64,000 bases of DNA from assembly GCF_000195915.1 (NCBI RefSeq), contig NC_002578.1, forward strand, positions 806,001 to 870,000. Direction: 5' to 3'. Made by a program: the position numbers and the translations under genes. The first letter of the stretch is position 1. The number at the start of each line of letters is the position of its first letter. Below the pieces are notes generated by a model. The model saw only the letters and a list, made by a program, of their open reading frames with translations, made no database searches and had not been told where the DNA came from. Shown piece by piece: positions 37,851 through 46,646 of this stretch. This DNA comes from Thermoplasma acidophilum DSM 1728. Its GTDB lineage: Archaea; Thermoplasmatota; Thermoplasmata; Thermoplasmatales; Thermoplasmataceae.

Positions 37851-39293
37851 TCATCTCCCCCTGTTCTTGAGCAGCGATGTGTAGGCGCCGGCAAGGCTCA
37901 GAATTCCCGATACGATCATCACGATCCTGAAGCCGTGCACGAAGTCAGCAGCATAGGCCGGATCTATGGATACTACGGCACCGGAAAATATTCCTGACAC
38001 GAGCTCCCTGGGGATGTACGATGAGAGTATCGATGAGGCCATTATTATGCTGAACAGCTGCCCGAGGAACCGCATCGTGCCGAGGAACCCAGAACCGATG
38101 CCGGAAAACATCGGGTCTATGGAGCTCATGACTGAATTGGTGTTCGGTGCAGAGAAGAGGCCGAAGCCCACGCCTATGACCGCCAGGGATGCCATGATCA
38201 CGCGTATGTCCCTTCCGGCATAGACGAAGAGGTAGATGAACGATGCACCTATGATTATCATGCCGAGAGACGCTATCACCCTCGATCCGTAGCGGTCTGA
38301 TAGCCGGCCAGCAACAGGCGACAGGAGCACCATCATCACTGGCTCCGGCAGTATTATGAGGCCTGATATGAACGGCGTTATCCTGAGTATTGCCTGCAGG
38401 TATATGGAGAAGACGAAGACTATCGAGAACGTGCTCAGGTAATTCAGCAGCGCCGTTATGTTCGAGGCAACGAAGGTCCTGTTGCCTGAGACCATCTGCC
38501 TCGGTATGACCTGCACATCGGATCGGATCTCCCTGTACACGAAGATGCCCAGAAGGATGAGGCCGATAACGATGAGATAGATCAGGCGGAGGTATCCGAA
38601 GAAGTACCCCAGGGCTGCGAATGATGTTATGGACAGAAGAGAGGCCATGAACAGGCCGGCCTGCGGTATCTCGCGCGATCTTCGGCCCCTCATGTCTATC
38701 GATCTCAGGCTGAACATGGAGACCGCGTATCCCACGACGGCCATGCCAGCGGAGAAGTAGAACACGGACTGCCAGTCGTATGCCTCTATGAGGGTGCCGC
38801 CCAGGAACGGGGCGAACGTGAGGCCGAGGTAGACGGCCATGGCGTTTATGCCCAGCGCGAAGCCACGGCCGCCACGGGAGAATATGTAGCTCACGATGGC
38901 CGTTCCGTTTGTGCTCAGGGCGGCGGACCCGAAGCCGACCATGAACAGGGAGGCAAGGAGCATGGTGTACGATCGGGAGAAGGCGGCCACCAGAGAGAAG
39001 GCCATGAACACCATGAAGCCCATCCTGAATATCAGCACGCGGCCCACGGCATCGGCGAACTTCCCCAGGAATATCATCATGGATGCCAGCGGTATCAGGA
39101 GGACCATGGGGATGATCGCAGCCTGTATGAACGACAGGTGGAAGTACCGGCCTATGCTTGGGACAGCGAACGCCGCCGCGCTTGAGAGAAACGGGGTCAG
39201 GAACGATCCTATGGATGTTGTCAGGAGTATGGGGCCCCTACCTCTTATCGAAGGCGTTCCATGTAATTTGGCGACTCCAGAAGTTACGTCCAT
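37851..39293 (-). CDS. MFS efflux-type transporter (DHA2-like)
   Basis: A membrane protein of 480 residues with about 14 hydrophobic helices, the number typical of the 14-helix drug:H+ antiporter branch. FADAVGRVLIFRMGF is the loop 2-3 motif, and a second copy-like loop, GRLSDRYGSRVIAS, is in the second half. It probably exports drugs or metabolites. The start is uncertain: ATG at 39293 gives a short cytosolic tail before helix 1, and 39350 would add 19 residues. It lies upstream of carA with a 75-bp gap carrying a separate promoter. Confidence 0.85.
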   Translation of the reverse strand: MDVTSGVAKLHGTPSIRGRGPILLTTSIGSFLTPFLSSAAAFAVPSIGRYFHLSFIQAAIIPMVLLIPLASMMIFLGKFADAVGRVLIFRMGFMVFMAFSLVAAFSRSYTMLLASLFMVGFGSAALSTNGTAIVSYIFSRGGRGFALGINAMAVYLGLTFAPFLGGTLIEAYDWQSVFYFSAGMAVVGYAVSMFSLRSIDMRGRRSREIPQAGLFMASLLSITSFAALGYFFGYLRLIYLIVIGLILLGIFVYREIRSDVQVIPRQMVSGNRTFVASNITALLNYLSTFSIVFVFSIYLQAILRITPFISGLIILPEPVMMVLLSPVAGRLSDRYGSRVIASLGMIIIGASFIYLFVYAGRDIRVIMASLAVIGVGFGLFSAPNTNSVMSSIDPMFSGIGSGFLGTMRFLGQLFSIIMASSILSSYIPRELVSGIFSGAVVSIDPAYAADFVHGFRIVMIVSGILSLAGAYTSLLKNRGR

Positions 39294-39601
39294 ACATATC
39301 GCCAGCAGCTCTTTACGATCTTGATAGCCATGTCGATATCCCGATGGCATAGATAATGATTGGCAATTGCCGACGATGACGGGCGTATTGGTGGCAACCG
39401 GTGATTCAATTTGCCAACAAAAAGGGAGCCAAGAATATGCAAATTTAAAATTGGGCCTGTATGAATGCCGATCGGGGGGTTATGTGGCTAAGCTATACTT
39501 GAAAATTCTATGCTGCTGGCGGATGATGCATGTCGTGACGAATGGGATAAGCTACGGATGACGTAAATTATTAAATATTCAGTAGCTATATGGGAAATTA
39601 T

Positions 39602-39674
39602 GCCCCGGTAGTGTAGTGGCCTATCATACAGGCCTGTCGAGCCTGTGACATGGGTTCAAATCCCGTCCGGGGCG
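39602..39674 (+). tRNA. tRNA-Asp (GTC)
   Basis: A complete 73-nt cloverleaf. GCCCCGG pairs with CCGGGGC, discriminator G. The anticodon loop CTGTCGA gives GTC and the T loop is TTCAAAT. No intron, no encoded CCA. It directly precedes the CRISPR leader. Confidence 0.95.
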
Positions 39675-40048
39675 TCCGAATAAAAGTTCAATTTTTTGGT
39701 TAAGGTTTTAGAGAAATTCTCTAAGAGGACGTGTGAAAGCCATACATTAATAGACAAAGGTTTCAATGCTAGACTAATGCGAACATAAATGTTCGAATTC
39801 TAATGAATTTCTATGAAACTAACTTGGCATTGACTTATAAAAACAGGATACCTTCACATCTTGAGAATTGTACGGGAAAAATCCTAGTTATGCCAAAATA
39901 ATGGATCTTAAAGAAGCTCTTGTTTGATGGCGTCATCTTAGGAAATGTACAGATCCTTTATATACCAACCCTAAGACCTTAGGTTCTGTACACTTTACGA
40001 ATCTCGAAAACAAAGATAATATAGTCATGAACTGATTATCTACCTCGG
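39675..40048 (+). promoter_or_regulatory. AT-rich CRISPR leader
   Basis: About 370 bases of low-complexity, AT-rich sequence with no gene, between tRNA-Asp and the first repeat. The far end of the array carries the degenerate repeat, so this side is the leader and new spacers should enter here. A TTTATATA core at 39958-39965 is the probable promoter, about 85 nt before the first repeat. A short perfect dyad, TTAGAGAA/TTCTCTAA, lies at 39708-39724. Confidence 0.75.
39937..39992. repeat. Paired 15-bp repeats around the leader TATA box
   Basis: CTTAGG-NNN-TGTACA occurs at 39937-39951 and again at 39978-39992, 41 bp apart, which is close to four helical turns. Since TGTACA is itself palindromic, TGTACAGA (39946-39953) and TCTGTACA (39985-39992) also form an inverted repeat. 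The TATA core 39958-39965 sits between the copies. CCTAAG at 39970-39975 forms a second dyad with CTTAGG. This looks like a protein-binding operator. Confidence 0.55.
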
Positions 40049-43000
40049 GTAAAATAGAACCTTAATAGGATTGAAAGAGTTCGTTCAGGCTGAGGGATAA
40101 GACCGAAAAAAATGGTAAAATAGAACCTTAATAGGATTGAAAGACGAGTGCCGATGCAATCAAGAACGAAGAGGACTATAAGTAAAATAGAACCTTAATA
40201 GGATTGAAAGTCTCACAAGCTTCTACGACCGAGACTGCATCGCCTTGTAAAATAGAACCTTAATAGGATTGAAAGTTCTCTGCAGTCATGGTCAGATTCA
40301 GTCATAGCAGAGTAAAATAGAACCTTAATAGGATTGAAAGTTGGAAAGATCCGTAAGGTCTTTCTGCTGCAAATAAGTAAAATAGAACCTTAATAGGATT
40401 GAAAGAGCGACACCTGCTGGGTCGGGTTGTACAAGACAACGGTAAAATAGAACCTTAATAGGATTGAAAGTTCCTCCTCGCCATCATCTTCGACTACCGT
40501 TCGCTCGTAAAATAGAACCTTAATAGGATTGAAAGGTTTACGGCGATCGAAACTGAAGCAGTCTCACCCTGGTAAAATAGAACCTTAATAGGATTGAAAG
40601 AGAAGAGATATATCCGGAACAACTACGGGGCTACTAGTAAAATAGAACCTTAATAGGATTGAAAGATATATATGAACGAAGTGATATATACCGGAAACCG
40701 GGTAAAATAGAACCTTAATAGGATTGAAAGCACGTTGACGGTGAAGTTCTGGACGTCAGTATAACGTAAAATAGAACCTTAATAGGATTGAAAGTCGGAA
40801 ATAAAGCGTATGCTTGATGAGGGATGGGTCTGTAAAATAGAACCTTAATAGGATTGAAAGAATGGGGATAACGGCAATTTAGAAGTGGGTTCAACGTGTA
40901 AAATAGAACCTTAATAGGATTGAAAGTAGCCACCTTTCCCATCTTTATGGCCAGGAATGAAGAGTAAAATAGAACCTTAATAGGATTGAAAGAAGTACAT
41001 CGCATTCTCAACTATGGCGAAACCCATGCCGGTAAAATAGAACCTTAATAGGATTGAAAGAGTAGAGAAACTCTTGAGAAACTGCGTTCCGCGAAGGTAA
41101 AATAGAACCTTAATAGGATTGAAAGACGATATCCTCATCGCAGAACCCGACCGATGTGGGCAAGGTAAAATAGAACCTTAATAGGATTGAAAGATCTGAC
41201 CAACTCAAACACCACAGGCACACCCTTCAACGTAAAATAGAACCTTAATAGGATTGAAAGGTACTTCCCCGGTGGCGAGCAATACAGCGGAAACAGTAAA
41301 ATAGAACCTTAATAGGATTGAAAGAGACGTGGCACCGCTTATCGCCGACCCGCTTCCAGACGTAAAATAGAACCTTAATAGGATTGAAAGAAAGTCACGC
41401 TGTCACCGACGTCCGTTGGGTTCTGGGTAAAATAGAACCTTAATAGGATTGAAAGAATCACCAAAGGAATAGAAGAAACCGCCTCCATTACGGGTAAAAT
41501 AGAACCTTAATAGGATTGAAAGTAATTGTACGGAGAGGTGCCTCCTGATACCGAAGCAGTAAAATAGAACCTTAATAGGATTGAAAGGATATATTCGGCT
41601 GCAACCTTCCTGAACATATCTTTGGTAAAATAGAACCTTAATAGGATTGAAAGAAAATATGGGGTACAAGACCGAAAGAAGGATAAGGGAGTAAAATAGA
41701 ACCTTAATAGGATTGAAAGAGTTGGTAAAGTTTTTGAAATGGAATACCAGACTAGCGTAAAATAGAACCTTAATAGGATTGAAAGTTTTTGTAGATGTTC
41801 TAGATTTGGAGGACTGGATTTAAGTAAAATAGAACCTTAATAGGATTGAAAGATTTTGATCTGGGCGGATGCTCCGCTGTATGATGATGTTGTAAAATAG
41901 AACCTTAATAGGATTGAAAGATTTATACGGACACGGACAGTTTCTTCGTGGTAAACAGTAAAATAGAACCTTAATAGGATTGAAAGAATGTGCGGAATGC
42001 TGACGCCGGCGCTGATATTCCCCGTAAAATAGAACCTTAATAGGATTGAAAGGTTAAGCTAAACTTAAAGACCGATGAACTGGAAATTGGTAAAATAGAA
42101 CCTTAATAGGATTGAAAGATGAGTGGCAAATATATCATGAAATCGATGAGTTTGTAAAATAGAACCTTAATAGGATTGAAAGATTGGAATCACGGTGTCG
42201 ATCTTAATAACAGATTTGGCGGTAAAATAGAACCTTAATAGGATTGAAAGCCACAAGTGAGATCGGCATAGCCCCTGCATAATAGCTAGTAAAATAGAAC
42301 CTTAATAGGATTGAAAGCCAGAGCTTCGGCTTCTCAACCTCCGGATACGGGAGTAAAATAGAACCTTAATAGGATTGAAAGGCGAGAATTCAAAGCCATA
42401 TATATTATCGGAAAGTCTGTAAAATAGAACCTTAATAGGATTGAAAGTTTATGGCTGAAATAACGGGGAATGACCCCAAATATCGTGTAAAATAGAACCT
42501 TAATAGGATTGAAAGTACACATTCGGCTCTTCCTTAAGCTCCGCAACGCTGTGTAAAATAGAACCTTAATAGGATTGAAAGAGTCTTCATTGCTTTACCC
42601 CCATAAATCAGATCCTCCGTAAAATAGAACCTTAATAGGATTGAAAGCTGGAACGTGATCGACTGCGAATAGCCATATTGATCCGGTAAAATAGAACCTT
42701 AATAGGATTGAAAGTTTGTTCAGTTCCTTCTTTGAGATCTCGAAAACTATTGTAAAATAGAACCTTAATAGGATTGAAAGTTCCGCAAGCACTGGGGGAT
42801 CCTGAATAACAGAAGAGGCGGTAAAATAGAACCTTAATAGGATTGAAAGTGCACGCCTGCCCTGAGATGAATCCTCTTCTTCCTGTAAAATAGAACCTTA
42901 ATAGGATTGAAAGACACCTGATCCGACCGAACACCCCTAAAATGAATTAGTAAAATAGAACCTTAATAGGATTGAAAGGTATGATGCCTGGACAGTCTGC

Positions 43001-43106
43001 CCCTGGTCAAATGTGTAAAATAGAACCTTAATAGGATTGAAAGAGGTTCTGGAGTGGCTGGCTTATCGCGACTGAATGTAAAATAGAAACTTAATAGGAT
43101 TAAGAG
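40049..43106 (+). CRISPR. CRISPR array, 47 repeats and 46 spacers
   Basis: The 29-bp repeat begins GTAAAATAGAACC and ends ATAGGATTGAAAG. I count 47 copies at about 66-bp spacing, with spacers of about 36-40 bp. All but the last look identical. The last, at 43078-43106, has at least three changes (GAAACTTAA, TTAAGAG), marking the distal end. The ATTGAAAG 3' end gives the 8-nt 5' handle typical of type I-A/I-B and type III crRNAs, so transcription is expected on the plus strand from the leader. No cas gene lies in the window; Cas proteins must act in trans. 43107-43319 has no gene. Confidence 0.97.
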
Positions 43107-43319
43107 TTCCTTCGAACTATAGATTCTTCGCGAAACTCTCATCTAACTGATAAACATGTATCACTTCACTTTAACGATTGAAGCTATTATATCATAATTC
43201 ACCTCGATCCAATGCGATAGATCCAGTTAGGCATTTCCTTACAATAATAAACTTTGAAAACTTATGTATGGCAGAATCATCTTAAAGGTTAAACTCTTTG
43301 ACGATATTCTAGAGAAGAA

Positions 43320-43664
43320 ATGGAAGAACTGGGCGATCTCTGTAAAAGCATCCTCATCCACATATATAAGTACGGCCCGGACAGCCCCAAATACATGTCC
43401 CACAGGTTATTGGGAGCCAGCGGCTGGGCCCCCAAATATGACCAGGAAGAACTGAAGCGGGCCTGCAAGAAGATGGAATCGATGAGGCTCCTGACCATCT
43501 TCAATGGCCCGCTCAAACGTTCGCCGACCTCATCCGTGAAGCCCTGGATCAAGATCAAGGCCAGGGAGATCAACTACAAGCCGGCAGGCATATACTACGA
43601 CCTCACCAAGGAAGGCAGGCGAATGGCATCGCAGCTCTACAAGGAGAGCCGTGAGATGCGCTGA
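43320..43664 (+). CDS. Winged-helix-like archaeal protein (DUF2250-like)
   Basis: A 114-residue basic protein. It opens CKSILIHIYKYGPDSPKYMS, then EELKRACKKMESMRLLTI, and ends YDLTKEGRRMASQLY. The last block is the beta-wing pattern of winged helix-turn-helix proteins. This resembles the archaeal DUF2250 family, presumably DNA-binding. It lies just beyond the distal end of the CRISPR array and 27 bases before a DUF302 gene. A role in CRISPR control is only a guess. Confidence 0.65.
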   Translation: MEELGDLCKSILIHIYKYGPDSPKYMSHRLLGASGWAPKYDQEELKRACKKMESMRLLTIFNGPLKRSPTSSVKPWIKIKAREINYKPAGIYYDLTKEGRRMASQLYKESREMR

Positions 43665-43691
43665 TATCATTTCCATACGCAAAATAAATAA

Positions 43692-44099
43692 ATGATATCG
43701 CGCATTGCAGACCGCATGGAAACCGTAGATCTTGAAAGCAGATTTTCCTTCGAGGAGACCGTTTCCAATCTCAGGAATGCCATCAGGAAAAGGAATCTTA
43801 CGGAATTCGCGATCTTCGATCACCGATTGAACGCGGAGAAGGCCGGCCTGAAGATGAACAGCTGCACGGTATTCGTTTTCGGAAATCCCGCCATAGGTAC
43901 GTACATCATGCAGGAGGATCCGGCAGTCGGACTTGATCTGCCATCGAAGATCCTGGTGTACGAGAAGGGCGATGCGGTTCACGTGAGGTTCCGGAAGATC
44001 GATGATACATTCAATGAAGAAAGATCCAGGGAAGCTGCTAGGAAGCTGAACTTCGTGGTTGAGTCCATGGCCAGGGAGATCGCCGGCCTCCAGCCCTGA
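43692..44099 (+). CDS. DUF302-domain protein
   Basis: A 135-residue soluble protein with the DUF302 pattern: SFEETVSNLRNAIRKRNL, then the core VFVFGNPAIGTYIMQEDPAV and GLDLPSKILVYEKG. The family is small, alpha/beta, widespread and without an established function. No cysteine pair or metal site is obvious. It probably shares a transcript with the preceding small gene. It converges with sfsA, with stops two bases apart. Confidence 0.85.
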   Translation: MISRIADRMETVDLESRFSFEETVSNLRNAIRKRNLTEFAIFDHRLNAEKAGLKMNSCTVFVFGNPAIGTYIMQEDPAVGLDLPSKILVYEKGDAVHVRFRKIDDTFNEERSREAARKLNFVVESMAREIAGLQP

Positions 44100-44101
44100 A
44101 T

Positions 44102-44770
44102 TCACAATCTTCCGTTGGTGCCATGACCGACATCAGCGCAGAGGCCGATGCTGCCGGCATACCTCAGGTAAAGGCCGTCGAAGCCGAAGGTCAGGAAGTG
44201 TGCCTTCACGTATGCCGGCACCAGCCTCAGGAACGCCTCTGCGAACTTGGGATCGGTTTCGAAGTTGGGGTAGAAGCATCTCACGTCGTCCCTGGTTATT
44301 ATCATCATTACATGCGATCTGTATCCTGATGAGGCGAGCGTTTCGAGCGTCTTCAGGTGTTCCAGGCCCCTCTTCGTAGGAGCGTCTGGAAACATGGCGA
44401 TTCCGTTCGCCATGAGGGTGCACCCCTTGACCTCTATGTAATCGTCCCCGTACCTGAAATCTATTCGTTTCCTTCCAACCCTGACCTCTGGAACCGCGCC
44501 CTCGGGAAGGAACCTTCTGGCTATATCCGAGTGCAGCCCGGAATCTATTAACACGTATCTTCCGTTGATCTTCCCGAACTCAATCCTCCATTTCAGCTTT
44601 GGGCCATCCGTCCTCCTCACAAGGACCTCATTTCCGGGATAAACGATCTCCAGAAGCCTGCCAGGATCGTGCAGATGCGCCAGTTCCGTCCTGCCTTCCA
44701 CATCGATCTGTACGGCGAACCTGTTGATCCTCTTCAAAATTCTCGCTCCTATCAGACCCTCAAACCGCAT
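44102..44770 (-). CDS. sfsA: SfsA-family protein
   Basis: A 222-residue protein of the SfsA (sugar fermentation stimulation) family. It has an N-terminal OB-like domain with ELAHLHDPGRLLEIVYPGN, and a C-terminal nuclease-like domain with DYIEVKGCTLMANGIAMFPD, TKRGLEHLKTL and VMMIITRDDVRCFYPN. The PD-(D/E)xK-like E-V-K suggests nucleic acid binding or cleavage; the cellular role is unclear. The start at 44770 (MRFEGLIGARI) is preferred over 44800, because ten non-family residues precede it. Divergent from the MscS gene. Confidence 0.9.
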   Translation of the reverse strand: MRFEGLIGARILKRINRFAVQIDVEGRTELAHLHDPGRLLEIVYPGNEVLVRRTDGPKLKWRIEFGKINGRYVLIDSGLHSDIARRFLPEGAVPEVRVGRKRIDFRYGDDYIEVKGCTLMANGIAMFPDAPTKRGLEHLKTLETLASSGYRSHVMMIITRDDVRCFYPNFETDPKFAEAFLRLVPAYVKAHFLTFGFDGLYLRYAGSIGLCADVGHGTNGRL

Positions 44771-44877
44771 CACAGGATATCCTGCGGGCCTATCCAGCAC
44801 AACGCCATCTGACAGATCATCACCTTCACGGCAATCGTTCGTGGATGATTAAGGTTATTAAGCAATGCTGAATTTTC

Positions 44878-45744
44878 ATGCCGATGGATCGGAGAAACAT
44901 TCGGGACGCCATTTTCATCATAACCATAATACTGGTCATTTCCATAGCGATCTTCGTAATAAGGCCGGCCGTGGACTACCTTGTGCGTACCTATATCGTG
45001 AGGCTTTCGCCATACATCGATTACGTGAACGGTGCCATAGCGGCAGTATTCGTGGGCGGTGGCGGCGTCCTCATCCTGCACATAATCAGGAGGGACATCA
45101 ACAGGTATTTCTCAAAGAAGGTCAACAGATCCGCACAGAATCTCATCGATCTCCTCGTTTCATTCTTCATGTACGCCATCATACTGGCCATAATACTCTC
45201 ATCACTGGGCATAAACCTGACGAGCGCGCTGGTAGGCGGATCCGTCGGTGCCCTGATAATAGGCATAGCGCTGCAGGGCATATTCTCAAGCATATTCTCG
45301 GGCTTCGCCGTCACATCCGGCGGTGCGCTGAAGCCGGGCGATGTGGTGAACATGCAGTCATGGCTCTTTTCCGCTCCGATAACAGGCGAGGTCATGAAGA
45401 TATCGTACCTGTTCTCGGACATACGCACGCAGAACGGCAACATAATAAAGATACCCAATTCGGCTTTCTTTGGAAACACCATATTCGAGAACCTGGGAAA
45501 GTATGATGGATTCTCGTACAGGATACAGGTCACGCTTCCATCTGATGTGGCGGTGTCGAAGATCGAGAAGAACATTGGGGAGCTTCCGGACAGAACTACA
45601 TGGTTTTTTTCCGCATCAAGCGGCAGTACGAATACTTTCACGGCCATCGTTCCCATGAACAGCATAACCGTACTTAACGAAGCTGCGGACAGGATAAACC
45701 GCGCGTTCAACGAGGCCTACTGGAAGGCAAAATCCAGTACGTAG
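44878..45744 (+). CDS. Small-conductance mechanosensitive channel (MscS family)
   Basis: A 288-residue membrane protein that opens under membrane tension to release solutes. It has three membrane helices at about 10-30, 52-70 and 88-110. The pore-lining helix has the glycine/alanine pattern GGSVGALIIGIALQG, followed by FSGFAVTSGGALKPGDVVNM, the MscS entry to the beta domain. RTQNGNIIKIPNSAFFGNTI is the conserved cytosolic beta-domain block. Length matches E. coli MscS. It converges with the thioesterase, with two bases between stops. Confidence 0.92.
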   Translation: MPMDRRNIRDAIFIITIILVISIAIFVIRPAVDYLVRTYIVRLSPYIDYVNGAIAAVFVGGGGVLILHIIRRDINRYFSKKVNRSAQNLIDLLVSFFMYAIILAIILSSLGINLTSALVGGSVGALIIGIALQGIFSSIFSGFAVTSGGALKPGDVVNMQSWLFSAPITGEVMKISYLFSDIRTQNGNIIKIPNSAFFGNTIFENLGKYDGFSYRIQVTLPSDVAVSKIEKNIGELPDRTTWFFSASSGSTNTFTAIVPMNSITVLNEAADRINRAFNEAYWKAKSST

Positions 45745-45746
45745 TC

Positions 45747-46151
45747 CTACGTTTTCACATCGCTTATGACAAGATCCTTCACAAAATCCGGTACACTGAC
45801 CGGCTTTCCGTCCTCCACGAATACGTTGACGGTTCTGCCCCTGCAGAATACCGTACCGCCGTCATCCTCTATTGTGTAGCTGAAATCGAAGCTCCTGTTG
45901 CCAACCCTAGAGATCCAGGTGCGCACGAATATATCGTCCTCGAACATCACGGATCTTTCGAAATCCAGCTCTGCCCTGGCTATGACCATGCTTATGTCCT
46001 TTGCGCTTCTTGTGTTGAAGAATCTCTTCATGTAGCTCAGGCGGCCTATTTCAAAATAGGCGAGGAATCTCGCGTTGTTCACATGGCCCAGGTAATCGAT
46101 GTCGTCGTACCTTATCTGGATCCTCACACGATCCATTCTGTCCAGGTCCAT
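45747..46151 (-). CDS. Hotdog-fold acyl-CoA thioesterase
   Basis: A 134-residue single hotdog domain of the 4-hydroxybenzoyl-CoA thioesterase/YbgC type. The active-site stretch is RIQIRYDDIDYLGHVNNARF, with the catalytic D and the GHVNN block of the family, followed by the long helix AYFEIGRLSYMKR. It hydrolyses short- or medium-chain acyl-CoA; the acyl group is unknown. The upstream partner on the same strand is a small coiled-coil gene 30 bases away, so they may be co-transcribed. Confidence 0.88.
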   Translation of the reverse strand: MDLDRMDRVRIQIRYDDIDYLGHVNNARFLAYFEIGRLSYMKRFFNTRSAKDISMVIARAELDFERSVMFEDDIFVRTWISRVGNRSFDFSYTIEDDGGTVFCRGRTVNVFVEDGKPVSVPDFVKDLVISDVKT

Positions 46152-46181
46152 GCAGAGCGATAACGTTGCGAGATAAAATGT

Positions 46182-46475
46182 TTATTTTGAAGCTTTTTCC
46201 TTCGCCTTTGCCGGCTTCTTTTCGGCCGCGGCTATCCTTTCAGACGTAGCGGACATGGATTCAAGAAGTGCCTTCAATTCCTCCTCCATCTTCTCAAGCT
46301 GGTTCGATACGGCCTGGACAACGTCATCTGGCATAGAACTCATCTTCTTCTCCATATCGGCATAGTACTCCTTCAGGAGCGGGGCGTCAGACATGGCATC
46401 CAGCTTCTTCTGCAGATCATCTATCTTACCGGATATCTCCGCAAGTTTATCCATAACGTCTTTCTTGAATGACAC
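46182..46475 (-). CDS. Small coiled-coil protein
   Basis: A 97-residue, highly charged protein with heptad-like hydrophobic spacing over residues 8-85 (KLAEISGKIDDLQKKL, LEKMEEELKALLESM) and a Lys/Ala-rich tail (KKPAKAKEKASK). The start is GTG at 46475 (MSFKKDVMDKL) or an in-frame ATG at 46454. No enzyme motif. The basic tail suggests nucleic-acid or membrane contact. It is divergent from mcm across a 171-bp region and shares its strand with the thioesterase. The family is not recognised. Confidence 0.7.
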   Translation of the reverse strand: MSFKKDVMDKLAEISGKIDDLQKKLDAMSDAPLLKEYYADMEKKMSSMPDDVVQAVSNQLEKMEEELKALLESMSATSERIAAAEKKPAKAKEKASK

Positions 46476-46646
46476 GCTATAAGAAACGGTATCTTTACTT
46501 AAACTTTCCCTTCACGCCTTTATGGTATGATATCGTATGACAGAATAAAAATATTATAATATTAGATTATGGAAATTATATGTCGGAACTGGTCGGACAG
46601 CGTTGGATCAAAATCAATAAGTATTCTCAACTCAATACGTATCTGA

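Noticed and set aside
40715-42934. Minus-strand reading frames with repeated SFNPIKVLFY peptides
   Set aside because: They are the CRISPR repeat translated backwards; the peptide repeats follow the 66-bp array period.
43320-44099. Small genes beyond the array as new Cas proteins
   Set aside because: They match DUF2250-like and DUF302 families seen widely away from CRISPR.
46476-46646. Replication origin next to mcm
   Set aside because: The AT-rich gap has no origin recognition box pattern or orc1/cdc6 gene nearby.
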